Shown piece after piece: positions 33,034-41,300 of a stretch of 64,000 nt of DNA (its first letter is position 1; every line of letters begins with the position of its first letter). The position numbers were made by a program, and so were the translations under genes. The notes under the pieces were generated by a model, which was given only the letters and a program-made list of their open reading frames with translations, searched no databases and had not been told where the DNA came from. The stretch comes from Variibacter gotjawalensis (lineage in GTDB: Bacteria > Pseudomonadota > Alphaproteobacteria > Rhizobiales > Xanthobacteraceae), in NCBI RefSeq assembly GCF_002355335.1, contig NZ_AP014946.1:2991501-3055500 (forward strand). The letters are read 5' to 3'.

Positions 33034-33339
33034 ATGACGGCTCGCATTTTCAAACCTGCCCGCACCGCGATGCAATCTGGCACCGCCAAGACGAAGGAAT
33101 GGCTGCTCGAATACGAACCCGAAGAGCCGCGTTCGGTCGAGCCGCTGATGGGTTGGACCTCGTCGGGAGACATGAAGCAGCAGCTTCGTCTCCGTTTTGA
33201 GACCGCCGAAGAGGCCATCGCTTACTGCGATCGCAACGGAATTGCTTATGCGGTGCAAGCGGCGAAAGAGCCGGCGCGCCGCACCATCGCTTACTCGGAC
33301 AACTTTGCCTTCTCGCGAACGACCCCCTGGACGCACTGA
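33034..33339 (+). CDS. Complex I NDUFS4-type accessory subunit
   Basis: A 101-residue protein homologous to the 18-kDa NDUFS4 subunit of complex I (ETC complex I family, PF04800). Visible hallmarks are ARIFKPARTAMQSGTAKTKE, WLLEYEPEEPRSVEPLMGWT, SSGDMKQQLRLRFETAEEAI and the C-terminal YSDNFAFSRTTPWTH. In alphaproteobacteria this gene is commonly separate from the nuo operon, as here. It is found in alphaproteobacteria and mitochondria, which supports the taxonomic assignment. It starts 20 bases after tRNA-Pro. Confidence 0.93.
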   Translation: MTARIFKPARTAMQSGTAKTKEWLLEYEPEEPRSVEPLMGWTSSGDMKQQLRLRFETAEEAIAYCDRNGIAYAVQAAKEPARRTIAYSDNFAFSRTTPWTH

Positions 33340-33359
33340 GCGTGCGGTGGGACTGACGC

Positions 33360-35675
33360 ATGGGTGAGTTCGCGATCGGCCAATCCGTTCCCCGCTTTGA
33401 GGACCCGCGCCTAATCCAAGGCGGCGGCACCTATATCGACGATATCGTCCTGTCCGGCATGGCTTTCGCGCATGTGCTGCGGTCTCCGCATGCACACGCC
33501 CGAATCGTCTCGATCGACGCGACTACTGCTCGGGCGATGCCGGGCGTCCTGCTGGTGCTGACCAGCGAGGATTGGGCTGCGTCCGGTTTCGGCGACATGC
33601 CGGTTCCGGTCGGGCTCAAGCGGCAGGACGGCAGTCCGTTGTTCCGCCCGCCATATCCTGCGCTGGTCAAGGATACGGTGCGTTGGGTCGGCGATCACGT
33701 GGCTTTCGTTGTCGCCGAAACCGCGCATGAGGCCGCCGACGCCGCGGAAGCCATCGAGGTCGAGTACGAGGTGCTGCCGGCGATCGTATCGACCGCCGAC
33801 GCGATGTCGCCCGATGCGCCGCGCGTTTGGCCCGATTGTCCCGACAACGTCTCGTTCTTCCACGCCAACGGCGACGAAGCCGCAACCGAAGCGGCCTTCG
33901 CCAAAGCGCATCACATTGCCAAGCACCGCTTCGTCATCAACCGCGTGACCGCGGTGACGATGGAGCCGCGCGGCTGCGTCGTCGACTATCACGCGTCCGA
34001 ACAGCGCTACACCGTCCACGTTGCGGTCCAGCAGGCGCATACTTTCCGCGCCGAACTCGCGCAGATCGCGAAGGTCTCGGAGAGCAAAGTGCGCGTCGTG
34101 AACGGCGATGTCGGCGGCAGCTTCGGCATGAAGTCTTTCGTCTACAACGAGACGCCGCTGGCGATGCTGGCCGCCAAAATGCTGAAACGGCCTGTCAAAT
34201 GGAAGTCGACACGGTCCGAAGCTTTCCTCAGCGACGCACAAGGTCGCGACAACGTCTCGGACGCTGAACTTGCGCTCGACCGTGACGGGAATTTCCTCGG
34301 CCTCCGCGTCAAGACGCTCGTTGCCGTCGGCGCGCATCTGCAGACCGGGACGCCGAACGTCACGGCAAACTTCAACTCCCTTGCCGGCGTCTACAAAACG
34401 CCGGCGATCTATGTCGAGGGCTTTGCCGTGCTGACGCATACGCCGCCGATCAGGCCGTATCGCGGCAACGGACGTCCGGAAGCCGCATATGTGATCGAAC
34501 GCATCATCGATGTTGCAGCCGATGAGATGGAGATCGACCCAGTCGAGCTTCGGCGGCGCAATCTCATTCCGCCCGACGCTATGCCGTTCAAGACGGGCCT
34601 TTCATTCACCTACGACTGCGGCAACTTCGAAGCCAATATGGATATGGCTTTGGACCTCGCCGATGTGAAAGGCTTTGCCGAACGTCGCGACGAGTCGCGC
34701 AAGAACGGAAAGCTACGCGGGCTTGGCGTTTCGAACAGCATCGAGCGCGCCGGAACGCCGGGACTCGAGGGCGCCGAGATACGCTTCGATCGCTCCGGCG
34801 CCGTCACGCTCTTTGCAGGTAGCGTCGCGCACGGGCAGGGGCACGAGACAATCTTCAAGCAGATCGTATGCGATAAACTCGGCCTCGACCCGTCGGACGT
34901 TCGCTACATCCAAGGTGATACTGAAGCCGTCTTTTTCGGTCAGGGGACAGGCGGCTCACGCTCGGCAACATTCGGCGGCTCGGCTTTTATGCGGGCGAGC
35001 GAACGTATTATCGAGAAAGCTACAAAGATTGCCGCCCATGCGCTTAGCGTCGACGCCGGTGAGGTTAAATTCGAAGACGGAATTTTCTCCAGTCCAAAAA
35101 CCAACCGCACCATGACTATTCGCGACATCGCTCGCGATGCAGCTAATCCCGCAAAACTTCCCGTCGATATCGAGGCTGGGCTCGCGGCCACGGCGGTTTA
35201 CCGATCTGACGTCGAAAATTTCCCAAACGGAACACATGTTTGTGAGGTCGAGATCGATCTTGAGACAGGCAAGCCATGTGTCGTGAAATACACAGTCGTC
35301 GATGACGTCGGTACCGTGCTCAACCCAATGCTGCTGCATGGCCAAATACACGGCGGAGTAGTTCAGGGTTTAGGTCAGATACTAAAGGAAGATATTAATT
35401 TCGAGCTTGGTACCGGGCAGCTTTTAACTGGTTCATTTATGGACTATGCGATGCCGCGCGCGAGCGATCTTTGCCCTATTCACGTGGCTGCGAATCCAGT
35501 CCCGACAAAAACCAATCCGCTTGGCGTTAAAGGTGCGGGAGAAGCGGGCAGTGTTGGCGCGATGCCGGCTGTCGCAAATGCGCTCGTCGATGCTCTGGCA
35601 CAGTACGGAATCAAACATATCGAGATGCCCGCGACTGCAGAAAGAATTTGGCATCTGTTGAAAAGTCGCGCCTAG
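33360..35675 (+). CDS. Xanthine dehydrogenase/CoxL-family molybdopterin-binding subunit
   Basis: A 771-residue large subunit of the molybdenum hydroxylase (xanthine oxidase) family. The N-terminal domain shows GQSVPRFEDPRLIQGGGTYI DDI and the active-site region reads RPYRGNGRPEAAYVIERIID. That resembles the AYRGAGR motif of form II CoxL-like proteins and not the AYRCSFR of true CO dehydrogenase, so the substrate is unknown. GVKGAGEAGSVGAMPAVANA near the end contains the catalytic Glu. Medium (FAD) and small (2Fe-2S) subunit genes are absent next to it, so partners must be encoded elsewhere. Base composition falls clearly in the last third (see findings). Confidence 0.9.
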   Translation: MGEFAIGQSVPRFEDPRLIQGGGTYIDDIVLSGMAFAHVLRSPHAHARIVSIDATTARAMPGVLLVLTSEDWAASGFGDMPVPVGLKRQDGSPLFRPPYPALVKDTVRWVGDHVAFVVAETAHEAADAAEAIEVEYEVLPAIVSTADAMSPDAPRVWPDCPDNVSFFHANGDEAATEAAFAKAHHIAKHRFVINRVTAVTMEPRGCVVDYHASEQRYTVHVAVQQAHTFRAELAQIAKVSESKVRVVNGDVGGSFGMKSFVYNETPLAMLAAKMLKRPVKWKSTRSEAFLSDAQGRDNVSDAELALDRDGNFLGLRVKTLVAVGAHLQTGTPNVTANFNSLAGVYKTPAIYVEGFAVLTHTPPIRPYRGNGRPEAAYVIERIIDVAADEMEIDPVELRRRNLIPPDAMPFKTGLSFTYDCGNFEANMDMALDLADVKGFAERRDESRKNGKLRGLGVSNSIERAGTPGLEGAEIRFDRSGAVTLFAGSVAHGQGHETIFKQIVCDKLGLDPSDVRYIQGDTEAVFFGQGTGGSRSATFGGSAFMRASERIIEKATKIAAHALSVDAGEVKFEDGIFSSPKTNRTMTIRDIARDAANPAKLPVDIEAGLAATAVYRSDVENFPNGTHVCEVEIDLETGKPCVVKYTVVDDVGTVLNPMLLHGQIHGGVVQGLGQILKEDINFELGTGQLLTGSFMDYAMPRASDLCPIHVAANPVPTKTNPLGVKGAGEAGSVGAMPAVANALVDALAQYGIKHIEMPATAERIWHLLKSRA

Positions 35676-35794
35676 CTGAGTGCACAAGTCTTCCGAACGA
35701 CCATTGGGTTTCGAACGTGCAACGCACATAACGCGAACAGCCCGTGTTTGTATGCAAGCATTTTCTGCCAGATGGCAAAAAAGGTTTGCACAGG

Positions 35795-35824
35795 CTGAAA
35801 TCCAGTGGTTTATTGTGCCATAAT
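35795..35824 (+). promoter_or_regulatory. Possible promoter of the H-NS-like gene
   Basis: CTGAAA at 35795-35800 and CATAAT at 35819-35824 with an 18-base spacer, in an AT-rich intergenic stretch. The downstream start codon is at 35913, leaving a leader of about 80 bases. Confidence 0.3.
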
Positions 35825-35912
35825 CGTGAGGTTGTAAGTTTCGGAGCCTGCCATTTCCGAGCGCATCCTCGGAAACCCCGCAAGGGCGGCAAAACAACAT
35901 GGCGGACGCAAT

Positions 35913-36239
35913 ATGAACGAGCAAAAATTGGCAGCAATGTCGGTCGAGGACCTGATCGCATTGCGCGGAAGCATTGACCAAGTTTTGAAACAGAGATTAT
36001 CGCAGGCAAAGCGCGAGTTGCAGGATAAGCTAGCGACGCTCGAACGTTATATGGGCCCCGACGCACCACGCCGCGGTGTGGCCAAGGGCACCAAGGTCGC
36101 CCCGAAATATCGTGGTCCCGACGGTGAGACTTGGGCCGGTCGTGGTGCGCGCCCAAAGTGGCTGGTCGCTGCGATGAAAGGCGGCGCCAAGATGGACGAC
36201 TTCCTCATCAAAAAGCCCGGCCGAAAAAAGGTCGCTTAA
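35913..36239 (+). CDS. H-NS/HvrA family nucleoid protein
   Basis: A 108-residue DNA-binding protein. The N-terminal half (LAAMSVEDLIALRGSIDQVL, KQRLSQAKRELQDKLATLER) forms a coiled coil for dimerisation. The C-terminal half carries the H-NS core KYRGPDGETWAGRGARPKWL, which inserts in the minor groove of AT-rich DNA. In Rhodobacter the homologue HvrA/Spb controls photosynthesis and nitrogen genes. The gene is monocistronic, with a clear terminator 13 bases after its stop. It lies next to unusually AT-rich DNA, the kind of sequence such proteins bind. Confidence 0.93.
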   Translation: MNEQKLAAMSVEDLIALRGSIDQVLKQRLSQAKRELQDKLATLERYMGPDAPRRGVAKGTKVAPKYRGPDGETWAGRGARPKWLVAAMKGGAKMDDFLIKKPGRKKVA

Positions 36240-36251
36240 CTCTTCGAGCTA

Positions 36252-36273
36252 GGGCCGCGCGTGCGGCCCTTTT
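36252..36273 (+). terminator. Rho-independent terminator of the H-NS-like gene
   Basis: GGGCCGC-GCGT-GCGGCCC followed by TTTT, a perfect 7-base GC-rich stem with a 4-base loop directly downstream of the stop codon. Confidence 0.85.
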
Positions 36274-36283
36274 CTGTTGCGAG

Positions 36284-36360
36284 TGGCGACCCCGGGAGGA
36301 CTCGAACCTCCGACCTTCAGCTTAGAAGGCTGCTGCTCTATCCGGCTGAGCTACGGGGCC
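36284..36360 (-). tRNA. tRNA-Arg (anticodon TCT)
   Basis: A 77-base minus-strand cloverleaf with encoded CCA. Acceptor GGCCCCG pairs with CGGGGTC-type 3' strand, the anticodon loop is CTTCTAA with anticodon TCT, and the T arm is GGAGG-TTCGAGT-CCTCC. Confidence 0.93.
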
Positions 36361-36427
36361 GTTGCCGCGTCATAGCGCGTTTGCGCGTACCGGGGAACTT
36401 ACCGGCGAGTCGTTGGCAAATTGGAAA

Positions 36428-36504
36428 TGGCGACCCCGGAAGGATTCGAACCTCCGACCCTCAGAATCGAAGTCTGATGCTCTATCCAGCTGAGCTACGG
36501 GGCC
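36428..36504 (-). tRNA. tRNA-Arg (anticodon TCG)
   Basis: A 77-base minus-strand cloverleaf with encoded CCA. The anticodon stem-loop is TCAGA-CTTCGAT-TCTGA with anticodon TCG. The acceptor and D arms are almost identical to the neighbouring tRNA-Arg(TCT), suggesting an old tandem duplication with anticodon change. Confidence 0.93.
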
Positions 36505-36611
36505 ACCTGCTTCTGGTCGCATGCTGCGATGAGCCGCGCAACCCTCTTGGCGGGCGATCGGGCAAAGCTTAGGGTTGCGGCAGGGCCGGTCGTCCGAGGG
36601 AAATCACGCAC

Positions 36612-36818
36612 ATGAAGATGCTCGTTGCGCTTGCCGCCGTCGCTACTGCTTTTCTTCTCTCGCCGCCGAGTGCAGATGCACAACGCTACCGCGTTTTTTG
36701 CGCGGCACCGGGCGGGCCTTGGTGCCAGATCGGCTGTGGTAGCAACGCTCGTGCGGTTGCCTGCCGCGCGCAAATTATGCCGAACGGGCGCTGCTTCAAA
36801 CGCTGCGTGAAGATGTAA
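36612..36818 (+). CDS. Small secreted cysteine-rich basic protein
   Basis: A 68-residue protein. Residues 1-24 are a signal peptide (MKMLVALAAVATAFLLSPPS, cleaved after ADA). The mature ~44 residues are basic and hold six cysteines (VFCAAPG, PWCQIGCG, VACRAQI, GRCFKRCVKM), which could form three disulfide bonds. No family is recognised with certainty; short proteins of this kind are common in Hyphomicrobiales. It starts 12 bases upstream of the amidase gene on the same strand and might share its transcript. Confidence 0.65.
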   Translation: MKMLVALAAVATAFLLSPPSADAQRYRVFCAAPGGPWCQIGCGSNARAVACRAQIMPNGRCFKRCVKM

Positions 36819-36830
36819 GGCCGCCAGAGC

Positions 36831-38234
36831 ATGACTGATTTTGCTTCGTTGTCGGCCGCCGATCTCGCTCGCCTGTATGCGCGCGGTGAAATCTCGCCGG
36901 TCGATGTCGTCCGAGATTGCTTCGCGCGCATCGAGAAATTCAATCCCGCTATCAACGCCTTCAACGTGCTCGACCGCGAGGGCGCACTCGCGACCGCTTC
37001 CGAATCGGAGGCGCGATGGAAGAAAGGCGAGGCGAGGGGACCGGCCGACGGCATTCCGGCGACCATCAAAGACAATGTCTGGCTCAAGGGTTTTCCGAGC
37101 CGGCGCGGCTCGCTGACCAGCGACGACGCGCCGATGAAGGAGGATGCGCCGGCGACCGCGCGGCTGCGAGAGGCCGGCGCGCCCATTCTCGGCAAGACGA
37201 CGCTGCCGGAATTCGGCTGGATCGGGGCTTGTCATTCGCCGCTGACCGGCATCACGCGCAACCCTTGGGATCTGTCACGCACCACCGGCGGGTCGTCGGG
37301 TGGAGCCGCCGCGGCAGCGTTGCTCAATCTCGGCTGGCTGCATGTCGGGACCGACGGGGCAGGATCGATCCGTATCCCGGCCGCCTTCACGGGCGTCTTC
37401 GGCATCAAGCAATCGTTCGGCCGGGTTGCCGCTTATCCGGCTTCACCCTTTTCGGTGCTGGCGCATGTCGGCCCCCTGACGCGGACCGTGACCGACGCCG
37501 CCACGATGCTGTCCGTAATCGCGCGGCCCGATACGCGCGACATGATGGCTTGGAATACACCGGCGCCGGACTATCGCATCGGGTTGAATGACGGCGTTGC
37601 CGGCTTGCGCATCGCCTGGAGCCCGAAGCTTGGCGGCAACGCCAGAGTCGATCCCGAAGTTGCCGCGGCGACGGCGGACGCCGCCAAAGTCTTTGCCGAT
37701 CTCGGCGCGCACGTCGAAGAGGCCGATCCCGAACTGCCGAACGCCGAGGACCTCATCCGCAAACTTTGGTACGCGGTGTCAGCCTACATCGTCGCGGGCT
37801 TATCCACGGAAAAGCGTGAGCTGCTCGATCCAGGTTTCGCGGCAATTGCCAAGCAAGGCAAGAACTACGACCTGCACGACTGGTTCATAGCCTATACGGC
37901 GCGCTTCGAACTTTCGAAGGCAATGTCGAAATTCCACGAGCGCTACGACCTGTTGCTTTCGCCGACGATGCCGGTCCCGGCTATCGAAGCCGGCCGTGTT
38001 ACACCGGCGGACGGCAGCTATGGCGATGAATGGATCAATTGGTCGCCCTTCACTTATCCGTTCAATCTGACGCAACAACCGGCAGCCTCCGTGCCGTGCG
38101 GATTGACGAAGGCCGGGCTACCGATCGGCCTGCAAATTGTCGGCCCGATGCGGGAGGATGCACTGGTCCTACGCGCCGCTCGCGCCTTCGAGAGTGTGCG
38201 GCCGTTTGCAAATCTGTCCGCACCGCGCATGTAA
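36831..38234 (+). CDS. Amidase signature family hydrolase
   Basis: A 467-residue amidase of the GatA/amidase signature family. The Ser-cisSer-Lys triad is visible: Lys in ATIKDNVWLKG, the serines in TTGGSSGGAAAAALLNLGW and VGTDGAGSIRIPAAFTGVFG. It hydrolyses an amide of unknown nature; no gatB or gatC is adjacent, and the sequence (RTTGGSSGG, WSPFTYPFNLTQQPAASVP) fits a stand-alone catabolic amidase and not the glutamyl-tRNA amidotransferase. There is no signal peptide. It follows the small Cys-rich gene by 12 bases. Confidence 0.9.
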   Translation: MTDFASLSAADLARLYARGEISPVDVVRDCFARIEKFNPAINAFNVLDREGALATASESEARWKKGEARGPADGIPATIKDNVWLKGFPSRRGSLTSDDAPMKEDAPATARLREAGAPILGKTTLPEFGWIGACHSPLTGITRNPWDLSRTTGGSSGGAAAAALLNLGWLHVGTDGAGSIRIPAAFTGVFGIKQSFGRVAAYPASPFSVLAHVGPLTRTVTDAATMLSVIARPDTRDMMAWNTPAPDYRIGLNDGVAGLRIAWSPKLGGNARVDPEVAAATADAAKVFADLGAHVEEADPELPNAEDLIRKLWYAVSAYIVAGLSTEKRELLDPGFAAIAKQGKNYDLHDWFIAYTARFELSKAMSKFHERYDLLLSPTMPVPAIEAGRVTPADGSYGDEWINWSPFTYPFNLTQQPAASVPCGLTKAGLPIGLQIVGPMREDALVLRAARAFESVRPFANLSAPRM

Positions 38235-38387
38235 AATACCGAAACTCCGTCACCGTCCCGACACGATTCGCTTTTGAAGTGGGCGCGCTGTCTCACGCAT
38301 GATCGGGATTCGGACGCTAGCGGGCGCCGCGCGATTGTGCGATCCAAACATTGATGACTTCGGCCTTGGCCTTGAGGGGTTAAATCT

Positions 38388-41300
38388 ATGGCTGGTTTTC
38401 TGCGAGCTGTTCTCGCCACGACGATGCTTGCTCTCGCGTCGTTCTCTTCCCCGTCCGCAGAAGCCGCCACAAAGGCGTATCAACGCGACGACCTCGCAGA
38501 TGCCGCGATAAAGCTTGAAGCCGAGATCAAGCGTGAAGCCGGCGCTGTCGCCAAACCGGTCGCGACGCTTCGCCGCGAGATCGACATCGCGATCGAGCGC
38601 GGCGAGACCGGCACGGCTCTGCAGGCGCTCAGCCAAATCATCTCGGTCGAGCCGAACGAAGCCGCGCATTGGCTTCGCCTCGCCCGCACAATTCTGCGCG
38701 TTGTCCCCAGCGAGCCGCGCGAGCGCACGACGCTGCTCGAGCGCGCATCGACCGCCGCCTATATCGCGTATCAGCGCGCCGGCAACAACGCCGAAGAGGC
38801 CGCAAGCCTCGGCGTTCTTAGCCAAGCCTTCACGGAACGCCGCTTGTGGCGTCCGGCGCTCGATACGCTGCGCATTGCGCTGCAGGCACGTGAGAGTTCC
38901 GATGCGCGGGCGCGTTACGAGAACATGCGCTCCGAGCACGGCTTCCGTTTGCTCGACTACAGCGTCGACTCGGACGCTGCATCCCCGCGCATCTGCTTCC
39001 AGTTCTCCGAAGCGTTGCCGGGTAAGCGCACCGACTTCACGCCGTTCGTGTCGGTCGTCGGCATGGACAAGGTCGCGATCACGGCTGAGGAAAAGCAGCT
39101 CTGCGTCGAGGGCCTCAAACACGGCGAGCGCTATGCGATCGCGCTGCGTGCCGGTTTGCCGTCAACGGTTTCCGAAACGCTGATCAAGTCGGCCGACTTC
39201 AACGTTTACGTCCGCGACCGCAAGCCGTTCGTCCGTTTCACCAGCAAGGCCTATGTGCTGCCGAAAACCGGCCAGCAAGGCATTCCGGTCGTCAGCGTCA
39301 ACACGCAGAAGATCAAGGTGCGCATCCTGCGCGTCGGTGACCGCAATCTGATGGCGACAATCCTCGGCCGTGATTTCCAGCGCAATCTCGAACGTTACGA
39401 GATCGATCGCATCGCCGACGAAAAAGGCATGGAGATCTGGAAGGGCGAACTCGCCGTCGAGTCCCAGCTTAATGCCGATGTGACGACCGCATTCCCGGTC
39501 ACCGAAGCCGTCTTCAACATGCGGCCCGGCATCTATCTGATGACGGCGGAGCCGGATGGTCCGAAAGCGGACGACGATTACAGCTCCGTCGCGACGCAGT
39601 GGTTCGTCGTCTCGGATCTCGGGCTCGCGTCGTATTCGGGCAATGACGGCGTCCACGTCTTCGTGCAGTCGCTCGCTTCGGCGGAGTCGAAAGCGGGCGT
39701 CGAAGTCCGCCTGATGTCGCGCAGCAACGAGGTGCTGGCGACGCGGCAAACGGACGCCAACGGCCTCGCTCGATTCGAGGCCGGTCTCGCGCGCGGCGAG
39801 GGTGGTCTCGCCCCCGCGATGGTGATCGCCTCCGACGCAACAGGCGACTACGGCTTCCTCAATCTCAAAGGCCCGGCTTTCGATCTGACCGATCGCGGTG
39901 TGGCCGGCCGCCCGCCAGCGAACGGCCTAGATGCTTTTGTGTTTGCGGAGCGCGGCGTCTACCGCACAGGCGAGACCGTCCACCTCACGGCGCTATTGCG
40001 TGACGCGAAAAGCGTCGCCAGCGCCAACACGGCACTCACGCTCGTGTTTGAGCGGCCGGACGGTGTCGAATATCGCCGCATGGTGGTCGCGGATCAGGGT
40101 GTCGGCGGTCGTGCCGTCAGCGTGCCGATCATTGGCTCCGCACCGACCGGGACTTATCGCGTCAAAGCTTATGTTGATCCGAAGGGGTCGGTGATCGGCC
40201 AGACGACGTTCTTAGTCGAAGACTACGTGCCGGACCGCATCGAGTTCGAACTCGCATCGCCGACTGGAAAGGTCTCGAAGACCGAAGCCGCCGACGTGAC
40301 AGTCACAGGCCGTTTCCTCTACGGCGCGCCGAGTTCGGGCCTCGGTCTCGACGGCGAAGTCGTCATCAAGCCAGCGAAAGAGCGCCCGGGCCTCGCCGGT
40401 TATCAGTTCGGTCCGTCCGAGGAAGAAGTGACTAACGAGCGCCAGACACTAGAGGGACTGCCGGACACCGACGAGAGCGGCAAGGCGACGTTCAAAGTTT
40501 CGCTCGACAAGCTGCCGGAAACGTCAAAGCCGCTCGAAGCGCAGGTCGTGGTTCGCATGGCCGAGTCCGGCGGCCGTGCCGTCGAACGCACGCTGACACT
40601 GCCGATCATTCCGTCGGCGCCGATGATCGGCATCAAGCCGCTCTTCAACGGCAAGTCGCTCGGCGAAGGCGAGATGGCGACGTTCGACGTCGCGATGGTC
40701 TCGACCGACGGCAAGATGATGGAGCGCAAAGGACTCCGTTACGAACTGCTTCGTATCGAGTCCCGCTATCAATGGTACCGCCAAAACGGCCGCTGGGAGT
40801 ATGAGCCGGTCAAGTCGACGAAGCGTGTCGCTGACGGCCGCATCGATGTCGGCGCCGACAAGGCCGGACGTATTTCGGCGCCGGTCGAGTGGGGCCGCTA
40901 TCGCCTCGAAATCTCGACGGACGATCCGAGCGGCCCGCTGACCTCGGTCGCCTTCGATGCCGGCTATTACTCGGAAGCGACGGCGGACACGCCGGACGTG
41001 CTCGAAGTCGCGCTCGACAAGACCGAGTATCGCCCCGGCGACGACATGACGGTCGCGGTCACGGCGCGCGCCGCAGGTCGCATAAATATCTCGGTCATCA
41101 GTGATCGCCTCGTGACGACGACGTCGGCGCAGGTGCAAGCCGGTACGGCACGCCTTCCCGTCAAGGTCGGCGCGGACTGGGGTAGCGGTGCCTACGTCGT
41201 TGCGACGCTCGTCCGTCCGATGGACACGCAAGCCCAGCGCATGCCGGGCCGCGCCATCGGCCTGCAGTGGTTCGCGATTGATCGGCGCGCGAAGTCGCTG

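Noticed and set aside
32844-33218. Minus-strand frame containing MVGAAGFEPAT across tRNA-Pro
   Set aside because: This phrase is the well-known false protein produced by reading a tRNA gene on the wrong strand.
35761-35781. Hairpin TTTTCTGCC-AGAT-GGCAAAAAA as a terminator of the CoxL-type gene
   Set aside because: The stem has only four strong pairs and A, not T, follows on the plus strand; on the minus strand there is also no T run after the stem.
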